Assembly: GCA_016220175.1 (NCBI GenBank)
Contig: JACRHZ010000006.1
Coordinates: 1 to 57,977, forward strand
Reading direction: 5' to 3'
Source: Candidatus Peregrinibacteria bacterium
GTDB taxonomy: Bacteria; Patescibacteriota; Gracilibacteria; CAIRYL01
Length of the DNA: 57,977 nucleotides
Shown: piece by piece, positions 1 through 8,898 of the stretch
Numbering within the stretch: position 1 is the stretch's first letter
Layout of the letters: every line of letters starts with the position of its first letter
Notes under the pieces: generated by a model
What the model was told of the DNA's origin: nothing
The model's input: only the letters and a program-made list of their open reading frames with translations
Database searches by the model: none
Made by a program: the position numbers and the translations under genes

Positions 1-54
1 ATGCTTTCCTTTTTGTAATATTTTCTGTATTTGTATTTTTTCCTTTTGAGAAAG

Positions 55-2136
55 ATGAACGATATATTTTTTCATGCGTATCAAGAAAAATATCGTCCCA
101 AGTATATCACACGAAATTATTTATTGGAAATAATACTAGCTATTGAGAATGGATCAATTGCATTAGTAAAAAAACCTGAAAATATTGACAAGGATATTAT
201 CACAACACCGACTTTTATTATCAATGATATTTTAAGAAACACGGTTTTACCAAAATGCACAGGGAAAACTGAAAAAGAAATACTGAAACTTAAATTTGCA
301 GATATTTCCTGCGGTTCAGGTGCATTTCTTTTAGAATTATTCCAATTGTTGAATGACATTTTGATTGATTACTATCTAAAAACAGACAGATCAAAACTCA
401 TTCGAACAAACATTAACACATATAAACTTTCCTTTAAGATAAAGCGAGAACTTTTATTGAGCTGCGTCTTTGGAATTGATAAGGATTATAACGCTGTTGA
501 AGCTACTAAATTTGGCTTATTGCTAAAATTATTAGAAGACGAGGATGTGAATTCAACCAATTCAAGCAAGCCTGTTCTACCTGATTTGGCGAGCAATATC
601 TTCTTCGGGAACAGTTTATTAAATCCAAAACAAGTAATAACAAAAAAAGCCCAAGTGATTATCAATCCTTTTGATTTTTCCAAACTTAAATTTAATGTTA
701 TTGTTGGCAATCCACCATATATGAAGTTGGAGGACATGAAAAACATTACGCCTTTTGAATTACCACTATATAAAATGAATTTTGTTTCTGCTTACAAACA
801 GTTTGATAAATACTTTTTGTTTATTGAACAAGGAGTAAATTTGCTTACCAATGAAGGAGTTTTGGGCTATATCGTTCCGAGCAAGTTGACAAAAGTTGGA
901 GCAGGTAAGAAATTAAGAGAGGAACTTTCAAGCAAAGGATATTTGCACTCCATTGTTTCGTTTGGGGCAAACCAAGTATTTACAGACAAAACAACCTATA
1001 CTTGCTTACTCATCTTAAATAAACAGCCACAAAAAACTTTTCAGTATGCAGAAGTAAAAAGTTTAAAAAGTTGGAAAGTACGAAAACTTGAAGCGATTAA
1101 ATATGCGTCAAAAAGCACAGCTGAATTAGATGGTCAAGCTTGGGTGTTGGTTCCTCCTGAATTGACAAATGCCTACAATAAAATTATTTCTCAAAGCGTC
1201 AAATTGGTTGATTTGGTTGGGGATGAAAATATTTTCAACGGTATTCAAACCAGTGCTAATGATATTTACATTTTCACTCCTACCAAGGAAGATGCAAAAT
1301 ATTATTATTTTTCCAAAAAGCACGTTGATTATAAAATTGAAAAGGGAATTACTAAGCCATATTTCCAAACTTCAACAGGTGAAGACAATTTGAACACCTA
1401 CCGAACATTCAAACCCAACGCTAGAGTAATTTTTCCGTATAAAAATACCGTGAAAGGAGTTGAATTAATTTCGCTTATCACCATCCAAGAGAAATTTCCA
1501 CTTACGTATAAATATCTGCAAAAGCATAAAGCAATTTTGAACAATCCAAAAAGAGACATTAAGCCGACACCCAAAACTAAAAATGAGTGGCACAGATACG
1601 GCAGACATCAAAGCTTGGAAAGTTGCGGGCTGCCCTTAAAAATTATTGTTGGTGTTCTTTCGGTCGGCGATAAATACGCTATTGATGTTTATAGAACATT
1701 AATTTCATCAGGTGGAACAGCCGGTTATTGTGTCGTTGCTGTTCCAACGAATTCGGATTATTCGGCTTATTACATTCAAGCCATTTTAAACTCAAAATAC
1801 TTAGAATGGTTCAGTGCTTTGTATGGTGAAGTTTTCAGAGGTGGTTATATTGCAAGAGGAACAAAGGTATTAAAGAATTTGCCGATTCGTAAAATTGATT
1901 TTACTAATACAAAAGAAAAAACATTACACGATAGTATCGTAAAAATACAAAAGGAGTTAATTAAAATTTATGACCAAATAGATGTAAACGTAGGAAATAA
2001 AAGGGCATTAATTCCATTGCAAGGACAATTTGCAAGAGAGAAAGCCAACCTAGAAAAGCTATTAGCCAAATTATACGATTTAGGTAGTGAAGATTCATTA
2101 ATCCCGTTAATCAAAGAATTGTATGAAGCTAATTAA
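55..2136 (+). CDS. Eco57I/TaqI-type adenine-N6 DNA methyltransferase (M subunit 1)
   Basis: This is predicted to methylate adenine N6 in a specific DNA site as part of a restriction-modification locus. The SAM-binding motif I reads ADISCGSGAFLLE near residue 80 and the catalytic motif IV reads VGNPPYM near residue 220. The last ~350 residues look like a TaqI-type target-recognition region (for example RVIFPYKN). I chose ATG 55; a TTG at 31 is also in frame, and an in-frame stop lies at 16-18. Related type IIG enzymes carry a nuclease domain before the methylase, and none is visible here, so the gene may be separated from its nuclease or 5'-truncated. The 3' end overlaps the next methylase by 14 bp. 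Leucine is often TTA and the DNA is AT-rich compared with the housekeeping genes, which suggests transfer. Confidence 0.85.
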   Translation: MNDIFFHAYQEKYRPKYITRNYLLEIILAIENGSIALVKKPENIDKDIITTPTFIINDILRNTVLPKCTGKTEKEILKLKFADISCGSGAFLLELFQLLNDILIDYYLKTDRSKLIRTNINTYKLSFKIKRELLLSCVFGIDKDYNAVEATKFGLLLKLLEDEDVNSTNSSKPVLPDLASNIFFGNSLLNPKQVITKKAQVIINPFDFSKLKFNVIVGNPPYMKLEDMKNITPFELPLYKMNFVSAYKQFDKYFLFIEQGVNLLTNEGVLGYIVPSKLTKVGAGKKLREELSSKGYLHSIVSFGANQVFTDKTTYTCLLILNKQPQKTFQYAEVKSLKSWKVRKLEAIKYASKSTAELDGQAWVLVPPELTNAYNKIISQSVKLVDLVGDENIFNGIQTSANDIYIFTPTKEDAKYYYFSKKHVDYKIEKGITKPYFQTSTGEDNLNTYRTFKPNARVIFPYKNTVKGVELISLITIQEKFPLTYKYLQKHKAILNNPKRDIKPTPKTKNEWHRYGRHQSLESCGLPLKIIVGVLSVGDKYAIDVYRTLISSGGTAGYCVVAVPTNSDYSAYYIQAILNSKYLEWFSALYGEVFRGGYIARGTKVLKNLPIRKIDFTNTKEKTLHDSIVKIQKELIKIYDQIDVNVGNKRALIPLQGQFAREKANLEKLLAKLYDLGSEDSLIPLIKELYEAN

Positions 2137-3841
2137 GAACGCAACAGCCGTGAAATTGAGAGGTGGATTTTATACACCTGAGCCAATTGCTGCATTCATT
2201 TTAAAATGGGGCATCAGTGGAAGTTCTGATTATGAAATTTTAGAGCCTAGTTGTGGAGATGGCGTTTTTATCGAACAACTAAAAGCAAATAACTATAAGT
2301 TCAAATCAGTTACCGCAATTGAATTTGACAAAATAGAAGCTATCAAAGCAGATAAAATCATGCTCAATAAAAAATCAGTAATTAATACTGACTTTCATTT
2401 GTATTGCAATGAAACCACGCAGAAGTTTGATTTAGTGGTTGGAAATCCACCTTACATTCGTTATCAATATTTTCAGGAAGAACAGCAAAATGAAGCCATC
2501 AAGGTTTTTAATCGGGCAAAACTAAAATATTCAAAACTTACCAATGCATGGGTTTCTTTTGTTGTAGGCTCAAGTTTGTTACTCAAAGACAAAGGGAAAA
2601 TTGGCTTTGTAATTCCAGCAGAGCTCTTACAAGTTTCTTATGCACAACAATTACGTGAATTTTTGGCTCACTTTTATAATAAAATCAATATTATTTCTTT
2701 TGAGAAATTAGTGTTTCCAGATATTCAGCAAGAAGTTGTTTTATTACTTTGCGAAAAGAATGGAAGTAATTCTCACTTGATTGAGCATTTAGAGCTAAGA
2801 GATGCTTCCGATCTTGAAAAATTGGATGTAAACAGGCTAAAAAGTCCTTCAAAACAAATTGATTTCAAATCAAACAAGTGGACATATTATTTCTTGGCAC
2901 AGGAAGAAATTAACTTTCTCGAAAAAATTTCAGTAAAAAGAAATATCCCTACTATTGGAAAATATGCAAATGTTGAAGTCGGAATTACTACGGGGTCTAA
3001 TGATTACTTCACGGTTCCTTTGCCTGTGGTAGAAACATATGACTTAAAAGAATATGCTAAGCCAATGGTTGGAAGAAGTGTTCAGGTGAACAGTGTAATT
3101 TTTACAAAAGAAGATTGGAAGCTAAACAGACAAACAAAAGCCAAAACTCATTTATTAGTATTCCCGCCAAAGAAAGAAATTAACGAGCACAGTGGAGCAA
3201 ACTCTTACATTAAATTAGGCGAATCAATGGAAATAAACAAAGGCTACAAAACCGGTATCCGTGATGATTGGTTTGTGATCCCCTCAATAAAGTTATCCGA
3301 TGCCTTATTTATCAGAAGAAACAACTTATATCCTCGATTGATTTTGAATGAAGCCAATGCCCATACAACGGATACAATGCACCGTGTATTTATGAAAAAA
3401 GATACTAATAAAGACGCCTTCATAGCTAGCTTTTACAATTCACTTTCTTTAGCATTTGCTGAGATTGTTGGTCGTAGTTATGGGGGAGGTGTTTTAGAAT
3501 TAATGCCAAGCGAAGCAGAAAAAATACTTCTCCCCTTTAGAATTGAAAACGCTGAGCTCCTTTCAACCATCGATAAAATGATGAGAAATAAAGTAAGCAT
3601 AGACCAAATTTTAAAAATCACAAATGAGCAAATTCTAAAAAAAGGATATGGTTTTAATGATGAAGAAATAAAATTTGCAGACAATATTTGGAAAAAGTTA
3701 TCTGCAAGGAGATTAAATAGAAGTAAGTTAAATAAAAAAAGAGTTTTTGACCCCATCGTTCAGCGATTTATCCCGTCTACTCTTCGCCAAAAAAAAATGC
3801 CAAATTTATCTTTATTTGAAGAAAAAAGCCTATCAAAGTGA
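2123..3841 (+). CDS. Second adenine-N6 DNA methyltransferase with specificity domain (M subunit 2)
   Basis: This 572-residue protein is a second class I DNA adenine methylase. It starts with a GGFYTPEPIAAFILKW segment typical of N6-methylases, followed by motif I (LEPSCGDGVFIEQL, about residues 38-51) and motif IV (VVGNPPYIRY, about residue 107). The remaining two thirds resemble a TaqI-type recognition domain. It begins inside the end of the first methylase (14-bp overlap), so the two are probably translated together. Paired methylases usually serve a site whose two strands differ in sequence. No endonuclease gene is visible in the window; it could lie upstream of position 1. Composition matches the first methylase and differs from ruvB downstream. 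Confidence 0.85.
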   Translation: MKLIKNATAVKLRGGFYTPEPIAAFILKWGISGSSDYEILEPSCGDGVFIEQLKANNYKFKSVTAIEFDKIEAIKADKIMLNKKSVINTDFHLYCNETTQKFDLVVGNPPYIRYQYFQEEQQNEAIKVFNRAKLKYSKLTNAWVSFVVGSSLLLKDKGKIGFVIPAELLQVSYAQQLREFLAHFYNKINIISFEKLVFPDIQQEVVLLLCEKNGSNSHLIEHLELRDASDLEKLDVNRLKSPSKQIDFKSNKWTYYFLAQEEINFLEKISVKRNIPTIGKYANVEVGITTGSNDYFTVPLPVVETYDLKEYAKPMVGRSVQVNSVIFTKEDWKLNRQTKAKTHLLVFPPKKEINEHSGANSYIKLGESMEINKGYKTGIRDDWFVIPSIKLSDALFIRRNNLYPRLILNEANAHTTDTMHRVFMKKDTNKDAFIASFYNSLSLAFAEIVGRSYGGGVLELMPSEAEKILLPFRIENAELLSTIDKMMRNKVSIDQILKITNEQILKKGYGFNDEEIKFADNIWKKLSARRLNRSKLNKKRVFDPIVQRFIPSTLRQKKMPNLSLFEEKSLSK

Positions 3842-4047
3842 ATTTAATTGAAAAATATTTTTGAATTCAGTCATTTCAGTCGCGTCCGCCTACTATTCAT
3901 AAAACATCGCATACACTGGAAAGGTATAATCTATACCTACGCTATACCTATTGATTATCGTTCTCTCATGTACTGGTGAAGACTCATCCTTGTATCTTTC
4001 CATTGCCTTCCCTACAATACAAATAGATGTATCATTCATAAAACTCA

Positions 4048-5076
4048 ATGAGTATTTCTCGTTCTCCATCGCCAATAAAACCAGAAATTCGCGTAAGTGA
4101 AGATCTTTTTGAAGTCGGCCTAAGACCGAAAACATTTGAAGAATATGTGGGACAAGCACAAATTAAAAAGAATCTCCACGTGTTTATTTCTGGAGCACGG
4201 AAAAGAAACGCGCCCCTCGAGCACATTCTTCTCTATGGTCCGCCCGGGCTCGGGAAAACGACGTTGGCACATATTATTGCCCATGAAATGGGGGGAAACT
4301 TGAAAATAACTTCTGGTCCAGCAATTGAAAAAGGTGGAGATTTGGCGGCACTTCTTACGAATTTGGAAAAAGGAGATGTGCTTTTTATTGATGAGATTCA
4401 TCGCCTCAAGACCTCTATTGAGGAAATTCTCTATTCTGCAATGGAAGACTATGCTCTGGATCTCATGGTCGGAAATGGACCCGGCGCAAAATCTATGAGA
4501 ATTTCCCTTGCTCCTTTTACCCTTATTGGTGCTACCACAAAAATGGGATCGCTCTCTTCACCACTCAGAGATCGGTTTGGCAGTATTCATAAACTCGAAT
4601 TTTACGCTCCGGAAGAAATTGAAAAAATTCTCGAGAGAAGCTCTAAAATTTTAGAGTGTGTGCTGGAAGATGACGCAAGAAAATTTCTTTCTGAGTCAGC
4701 ACGCTCTACTCCACGAATTGCAAATAGACTTCTCAAAAGAGTTCGAGATTTTGCCGACATGGAAAACACGGAAACTATTGGACAATCCCTTGCAGAAAAA
4801 GCTCTTCGCCATTTGGGCATTGATCATGTTGGGCTTGACTCTACTGATCGAAAACTCCTCACGACAATTATCGAAAAATTTTCAGGAGGTCCAGTTGGAC
4901 TTTCCACTTTGGCAGCAGCGCTTTCTGAGGAAAAAGAAACAATTGAGGAAATCTATGAACCATTTCTTATTCAACTCGGATTTTTAGAGAGGACTCCCAA
5001 AGGGCGCATCGCCACAGAACATGCCTTTGAACACTGTGGAAAGGTATATCCAAAGAACAGCATGCAACTTTTATGA
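4048..5076 (+). CDS. ruvB: Holliday junction branch-migration ATPase RuvB
   Basis: RuvB is the hexameric motor that drives Holliday-junction branch migration with RuvA and RuvC during recombinational repair. The 342-residue length is normal. The N-terminal LRPKTFEEYVGQ segment, Walker A GPPGLGKTT (about residue 64), Walker B DVLFIDEIHRL (about residue 110), sensor I GATTK (about residue 161) and arginine-finger region LSSPLRDRFG are all present. The C-terminal winged helix ends in the expected RTPKGRIAT-x-A-x-HxG pattern. It stands alone, without ruvA or ruvC beside it. The ~200 bp upstream separates it from the foreign-looking methylase pair. Confidence 0.97.
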   Translation: MSISRSPSPIKPEIRVSEDLFEVGLRPKTFEEYVGQAQIKKNLHVFISGARKRNAPLEHILLYGPPGLGKTTLAHIIAHEMGGNLKITSGPAIEKGGDLAALLTNLEKGDVLFIDEIHRLKTSIEEILYSAMEDYALDLMVGNGPGAKSMRISLAPFTLIGATTKMGSLSSPLRDRFGSIHKLEFYAPEEIEKILERSSKILECVLEDDARKFLSESARSTPRIANRLLKRVRDFADMENTETIGQSLAEKALRHLGIDHVGLDSTDRKLLTTIIEKFSGGPVGLSTLAAALSEEKETIEEIYEPFLIQLGFLERTPKGRIATEHAFEHCGKVYPKNSMQLL

Positions 5077-5079
5077 GAA

Positions 5080-5119
5080 TTCCTAATTCCTGCTTCCTGC
5101 TTCCTACTTCCTACTTCCA
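5080..5119. repeat. Degenerate TTCCTRCTTCC tandem repeat
   Basis: Right after ruvB the DNA repeats the unit ATTCCTGCTTCC / TTCCTACTTCC about four times. The same unit reappears, in both orientations, between ftsW and the C39-like gene (20140-20303). It is non-coding and probably a dispersed intergenic repeat of this genome. Confidence 0.6.
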
Positions 5120-5142
5120 TCGCCGAATTTCTCTTTTTCCCC

Positions 5143-5148
5143 TATAAT
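5143..5148 (+). promoter_or_regulatory. -10 box upstream of purB
   Basis: A perfect TATAAT lies 23 bp before the purB start codon. No good -35 box is found 16-18 bp upstream, because the TTCCTACTTCC repeat occupies that place. It is therefore only a likely promoter element. Confidence 0.45.
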
Positions 5149-5171
5149 AACAGCGCCTTTTTCTCCCAAGC

Positions 5172-6536
5172 ATGACTTCGCCACTCACGGCTCTTTCGCC
5201 TCTTGATGGAAGATATAGCCATAAAATTGAGCCACTGAAAGAATTTTTTTCAGAAAAAGCCCTCATGTATTATCGCGTGAGAGTTGAGATTTCTTGGATT
5301 CAATTTTTGAGCGACCGAAATGACATTGAAGAACTTCGAGCTTTCACCGAGAAGGAAAAAAGAATTTTAGAAAATATCACTGAGAATTTTTCTGAGGGAG
5401 ATGCGGAAAAAATTAAAAGTTTTGAAAAAACGACGAATCATGACGTAAAGGCAGTAGAATATTTTTTGAAAGAAAAATTCGCAGCGACATCATTAAAAGA
5501 TGTAGTGGAATGGATTCATTTTGCTTGTACATCTGAAGACGTAAATAATCTTGCCTACGCTATGATGCTGAGGGATGCGATACGAAAATGTCTTCTTCCT
5601 GCATTTACGGAAGTCGCTGACCTTATTGGGGAAAAAAGTAGAGAATGGAAAGGAATTCCGATGCTTGCCCGCACTCATGGACAGCCGGCTTCACCAACAA
5701 CTGTGGGCAAGGCGCTTTTTAATTTTTATGCTCGTCTCCGGCGAGAACTTGCAGGACTCGAAGGTGTTGATTTTTTGGGAAAGATAAACGGAGCGACGGG
5801 AAATTATAACGCTCATGTGGTGGCATTTCCAAAGGTGAATTGGCTTGAAATTTCCAAAACATTCGTGGAGATTCTCGGTCTTACATGGCAACCAATTTCT
5901 GATCAAATTGAACCTCATGATTTCATCGCAAAAATCTCTCATAATATTTTCAGATTAAATACAATTTGTACCGATTTTTCTCGTGACATCTGGGGATACA
6001 TTGCCATTGGATATTTCAAGCAAAAACTCAAGGAAGGAGAAGTGGGGAGTTCCACTATGCCGCATAAAGTAAATCCGATTGATTTTGAAAATTCCGAAGG
6101 AAATTTCGGAATTGCCAATGCCCTTTTTCACCTTTTTGCAGAGCGACTTCCTATTTCCAGATGGCAAAGAGATCTGACCGACTCGACTCTTCAGCGAAAT
6201 ATCGGAGTTGCATTCGGTCACACGCTTTTGTCACTTTCGAGCCTCTCAAAAGGAATTCAGAAATTAGAAGTGAACACGACCCAAATAGAAAAGGACCTCG
6301 AAGAAAATATTGAAGTACTTTCAGAAGCGGTACAAACAGTCATGAGAAAATATGGAGTGGAACATCCGTATGAAAAACTCAAAGAACTCACTCGTGGAAA
6401 AAGAATCACGAGAAAGGAATATGAAAAATTTGTGGGAGATCTCAAAATTCCGAAGGAAGCAAAGGATGCGCTTCAGAATCTTACTCCTCAGTCTTACACC
6501 GGAATTGCAGAGGAGATTGTGGAGAAGTTCGGGTAA
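5172..6536 (+). CDS. purB: Adenylosuccinate lyase
   Basis: PurB splits adenylosuccinate to AMP and fumarate, and also the SAICAR intermediate of purine synthesis. The 454-residue protein matches the long, E. coli-like form, beginning with LTALSPLDGRYSHKI. The catalytic histidine segment is ARTHGQPASPTTVGK (about residues 165-179), and the fumarase/lyase superfamily signature GSSTMPHKVNPIDFEN sits near residues 293-308. It is a single gene between ruvB and dcd, with its own -10 box. No other purine-synthesis gene is in the window, so it may serve salvage from IMP to AMP. Confidence 0.97.
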   Translation: MTSPLTALSPLDGRYSHKIEPLKEFFSEKALMYYRVRVEISWIQFLSDRNDIEELRAFTEKEKRILENITENFSEGDAEKIKSFEKTTNHDVKAVEYFLKEKFAATSLKDVVEWIHFACTSEDVNNLAYAMMLRDAIRKCLLPAFTEVADLIGEKSREWKGIPMLARTHGQPASPTTVGKALFNFYARLRRELAGLEGVDFLGKINGATGNYNAHVVAFPKVNWLEISKTFVEILGLTWQPISDQIEPHDFIAKISHNIFRLNTICTDFSRDIWGYIAIGYFKQKLKEGEVGSSTMPHKVNPIDFENSEGNFGIANALFHLFAERLPISRWQRDLTDSTLQRNIGVAFGHTLLSLSSLSKGIQKLEVNTTQIEKDLEENIEVLSEAVQTVMRKYGVEHPYEKLKELTRGKRITRKEYEKFVGDLKIPKEAKDALQNLTPQSYTGIAEEIVEKFG

Positions 6537-6589
6537 TGGAAAATGTTAGATCTTCGAGTGTTGTTTACAAAAAAAAGTGAAGCTGAGAT

Positions 6590-6705
6590 GAAAATTTTTA
6601 ATTTTGAAATTTTTAATTTCTAAATAAATTCTAATTTTTAATTTTTAAACATTTTTCATGAGAATTTAATTTAAAATTCAAAATTTAGAATTTAAAATTT
6701 CCCCC
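6590..6705. repeat. AT-rich imperfect inverted repeat between purB and dcd
   Basis: About 115 bp consist of variants of AATTTTTAATTTTTAAA on the left and AATTTAAAATTCAAAATTT on the right, which can fold into a long imperfect hairpin. A shorter stretch of the same kind occurs at 7310-7385. No gene is visible. It may act as a terminator or be a dispersed repeat. Confidence 0.45.
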
Positions 6706-6706
6706 C

Positions 6707-7309
6707 ATGGTTCTCTCCGATCGTGACATTAAGGCAAAGATTCAGGATGGTTCGATTCGAATTCTTTCTTCGAACGATGGTTATCTGGATCAAATTCATG
6801 CTTCTTCAATGGATCTTCGACTGGGGAAATATTTTAAGGTGTACAAGGCGGGGAAATATGTGCTTCTTGATCCAAAAAAACTCAGCGGTCAGGAGAATCT
6901 CACTCACATGATCGAGATTCATGGGGACGAACCGTTTCTTGTTCAGCCCGGAGAATTTGCGTTGGGAGTTACCCTTGAAAAAATTGCACTCCCAAATGAT
7001 ATCGTTGCACGAGTTGAAGGGAGAAGTTCGCTCGGCCGTCTTGGAATTGTTGTACATTCTACCGCCGGATTTATTGATGCCGGATTCGAAGGAACAATTA
7101 CTCTGGAAATTTCGAATGTAAACAAAATGCCAATCGCACTCTATCCGGGAATGCGAGTATGTCAGATCGCATTTGAACAAATGAGTTCTCCTGCAGAAAT
7201 TCCGTATGGGAAAAAATCGTCAGCAAAATATCAGGGACAAGAATTGCCGGCGGAAAGCCGTGTGGGAGATGATCCTGAATTCCACGAGGTGGAACAATAT
7301 AAAATGTAA
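6707..7309 (+). CDS. dcd: dCTP deaminase, possibly bifunctional dCTP deaminase/dUTPase
   Basis: This trimeric enzyme deaminates dCTP to make dUTP or dUMP for thymidylate synthesis. Seen are GRSSLGRLG (about residues 105-113), HSTAGFIDAGFEG, the TITLEISN strand with the catalytic glutamate, and a C-terminal KYQGQ segment. The HSTAGFID-x-GF wording resembles the bifunctional dCTP deaminase/dUTPase of Mycobacterium and Methanocaldococcus more than the E. coli enzyme (HVTAHRIDPGW). That similarity is recalled, and the dUMP-forming activity is inferred from it. Length 200 residues is usual. Upstream and downstream gaps are AT-rich repeats, so it may be transcribed alone. Confidence 0.93.
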   Translation: MVLSDRDIKAKIQDGSIRILSSNDGYLDQIHASSMDLRLGKYFKVYKAGKYVLLDPKKLSGQENLTHMIEIHGDEPFLVQPGEFALGVTLEKIALPNDIVARVEGRSSLGRLGIVVHSTAGFIDAGFEGTITLEISNVNKMPIALYPGMRVCQIAFEQMSSPAEIPYGKKSSAKYQGQELPAESRVGDDPEFHEVEQYKM

Positions 7310-7385
7310 AATTTTAAAACAAATTCTAATTTTTAAATTTTAAACATTAGGATTTGAGATTTTTTTGTACATTTTACATTTTATA
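7310..7385. repeat. AT-rich repeat between dcd and recX
   Basis: This is a second, shorter tract of TTTTAAATTTT-like repeats, followed by repeats of TACATTTTA. It resembles the tract in front of dcd. It is open in the recX frame but encodes only low-complexity residues, which is why recX is started further downstream. Confidence 0.4.
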
Positions 7386-7424
7386 TTTTACATTACAGCA
7401 AAAGCAGAATCTATTTTTAGAAGC

Positions 7425-7898
7425 ATGGAACACCAAAAAATTCTTCAAAACATTCGTGACGCGGCATTCAAATATCTCGGAATGCGCAATCATTCTGAAG
7501 ATGAACTTCGGAGAAAACTTCTGAAAAAATTTCGCGGTGCAGAAAATGAGATTGAGATAGTTTTTCGTGAGCTTTTTGATCAAAAACTCCTCAATGACAA
7601 AATTTTTGCGGAGGAATATTTGCGATATCGCACAGAAACTTCTCCTCGAGGAAAAAGTGCGCTCCGCTCTGAACTCAGAAAAAAAGGCGTCTCTTCTGAA
7701 ATAATTGATGCTGCTCTCTTAAATGTTTCCGATGAAGATGAGCATGATTTCGCCAAAAAATTGACTGAACAAAAACTCAAATTTATGTCTCCGAATCTTG
7801 AAAAAAAGAAGAAAAAAGAGAAACTTTTCCGATTTTTACATTCGAGAGGAATTGCCCCAAATATTATTTTTGATATTTTTTCTGAGAAAGATCTCTGA
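7425..7898 (+). CDS. recX: Regulatory protein RecX
   Basis: RecX modulates the RecA filament. The 157-residue protein has the three RecX helical repeats: AFKYLGMRNHSEDELRRKL (about residues 10-28), LLNDKIFAEEYLRYR, and a final SRGIAPNIIFDIF. I chose ATG 7425 because the in-frame extension back to 7365 (MYILHFIFYIT...) is translated from the AT-rich intergenic repeat. The protein is lysine-rich near EKKKKKEK before the last repeat. recA is not in the window, so recX is uncoupled from it here. Confidence 0.88.
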   Translation: MEHQKILQNIRDAAFKYLGMRNHSEDELRRKLLKKFRGAENEIEIVFRELFDQKLLNDKIFAEEYLRYRTETSPRGKSALRSELRKKGVSSEIIDAALLNVSDEDEHDFAKKLTEQKLKFMSPNLEKKKKKEKLFRFLHSRGIAPNIIFDIFSEKDL

Positions 7899-7931
7899 GA
7901 ATTTTTCTAAGGAAGCTTGTTCGGAAACATC

Positions 7932-7960
7932 TTGACTCTCTTTCTCGAAAAACCTAAAAT
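7932..7960 (+). promoter_or_regulatory. Sigma70-type promoter for tRNA-Leu / rplY
   Basis: TTGACT at 7932-7937 and TAAAAT at 7955-7960 are separated by exactly 17 bp. The expected transcript start is near 7967, about 40 bp before the tRNA. rplY, 75 bp beyond the tRNA, could be co-transcribed. Confidence 0.7.
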
Positions 7961-8008
7961 CCTTCAGCCTTGGGGAAAAAGCGGAGTCTTTACATTTTTT
8001 ATTCGCAG

Positions 8009-8095
8009 GCCGAGATGGCGAAATTGGTAGACGCGCGAGACTCAAAATCTCGTTCCTGCAAAGGAGTGTGGGTTCGAGTCCCACTCTCGGCACCA
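8009..8095 (+). tRNA. tRNA-Leu (anticodon CAA)
   Basis: The acceptor stem GCCGAGA pairs with TCTCGGC, followed by discriminator A and an encoded CCA. The D arm contains TGGCGAAATTGGTAGACGC. The anticodon stem CGAGA/TCTCG encloses the loop CTCAAAA, giving anticodon CAA for UUG codons. A long variable arm (a class II tRNA trait) precedes the T arm with GGTTCGAGTCC. The layout matches bacterial tRNA-Leu. Confidence 0.97.
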
Positions 8096-8169
8096 GATGC
8101 CTCTCTTGCGGTGTTCTTCTTTTCCCCCCACAACTTTTCGTTTCAAAAACATCTTCTTTTTTCATAATC

Positions 8170-8871
8170 ATGCAAACCTCACAAATTACAGTAGAAACAC
8201 GAGCTGACGTAGGCGAAGCCAAAAAGTTGAGAAGCATGGGACAAATACCAGCGGTTATCTACGGTCCGGGACTCAAGGGGACAACGCTTCATGTTTCTGT
8301 CGAATATCAGGCGTTTCGAAAAATATTTCGAGTTTCGGGAGAATCAACTGTAGTCGATGTCTCTCTTGGGGGGAAAATTATTCCTGCTCTTGTGCACCAG
8401 GTGGATTACGATCCGATTTCTTCCCAGTTTGAGCATATTGATTTTTATGCAATCGATATGATGAAAGAGGTAGAAACTGCTATTCCTCTCATATTTATTG
8501 GAACTGCTCCTGCTGTAAAGGAGAAGAGTGCTGTTCTTGTGACATCTAAATCTGAAGTTCACGTGAAGTGTCTTCCAAAACATCTGGTTCATGATATTTC
8601 GGTCGACATTTCTTCTCTCTCAGACTATCACGACCATATTTCTGTCAAAGATCTCTCTTTCCCTGAAGGAGTTGTCGCTGTAGATAATCCAGACGATGTT
8701 ATTATTTCTGCTGCAGCACCGAGAAAAGATCGTGCAGAAGAAGAAGAGGCTGCTGCCGCCGCCGCTGCCGCTGCTGCCGCCGCCATAACCGCCGCTGCCG
8801 GTCCAGCACCAGAAGGAGAAGCTCCAAAAGAGAGCGCTCCGGAAAAGGGCAGCGAAAAAAAGAAAGAATAA
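8170..8871 (+). CDS. rplY: Ribosomal protein bL25 (CTC form) with Ala/Glu-rich tail
   Basis: bL25 binds 5S rRNA in the large subunit. The protein has the N-terminal L25 barrel (about residues 1-90, with RSMGQIPAVIYGPG) and the TL5/CTC beta domain (about 95-180, with LPKHLVHDISVDISSL). The start is ATG 8170; an in-frame extension upstream only reads through the tRNA gene. The last ~45 residues are low complexity: a run of glutamates, a polyalanine stretch broken by one Ile-Thr pair, then Glu/Lys/Pro. Such tails are common in CTC-type L25. It lies between tRNA-Leu and a DUF3048 gene. Confidence 0.95.
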   Translation: MQTSQITVETRADVGEAKKLRSMGQIPAVIYGPGLKGTTLHVSVEYQAFRKIFRVSGESTVVDVSLGGKIIPALVHQVDYDPISSQFEHIDFYAIDMMKEVETAIPLIFIGTAPAVKEKSAVLVTSKSEVHVKCLPKHLVHDISVDISSLSDYHDHISVKDLSFPEGVVAVDNPDDVIISAAAPRKDRAEEEEAAAAAAAAAAAAITAAAGPAPEGEAPKESAPEKGSEKKKE

Positions 8872-8898
8872 CTCCTTTCCAGATTTTCGCAATAAACT

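Noticed and set aside
31-54. TTG start at 31 for the first methylase
   Set aside because: It only adds eight mostly hydrophobic residues from AT-rich DNA; ATG 55 is preferred, though the true N-terminus may be lost.
3893-4037. Minus-strand open frame between the methylases and ruvB (MNDTSICIVGKAMERYKDES...)
   Set aside because: It has somewhat protein-like composition but is short, overlaps the ruvB leader when extended, and matches no family I know. It could be a gene relic, but evidence is too thin.
8068-8169. Upstream in-frame extension of rplY
   Set aside because: It translates the 3' part of tRNA-Leu and the spacer; ATG 8170 matches the bL25 N-terminus.
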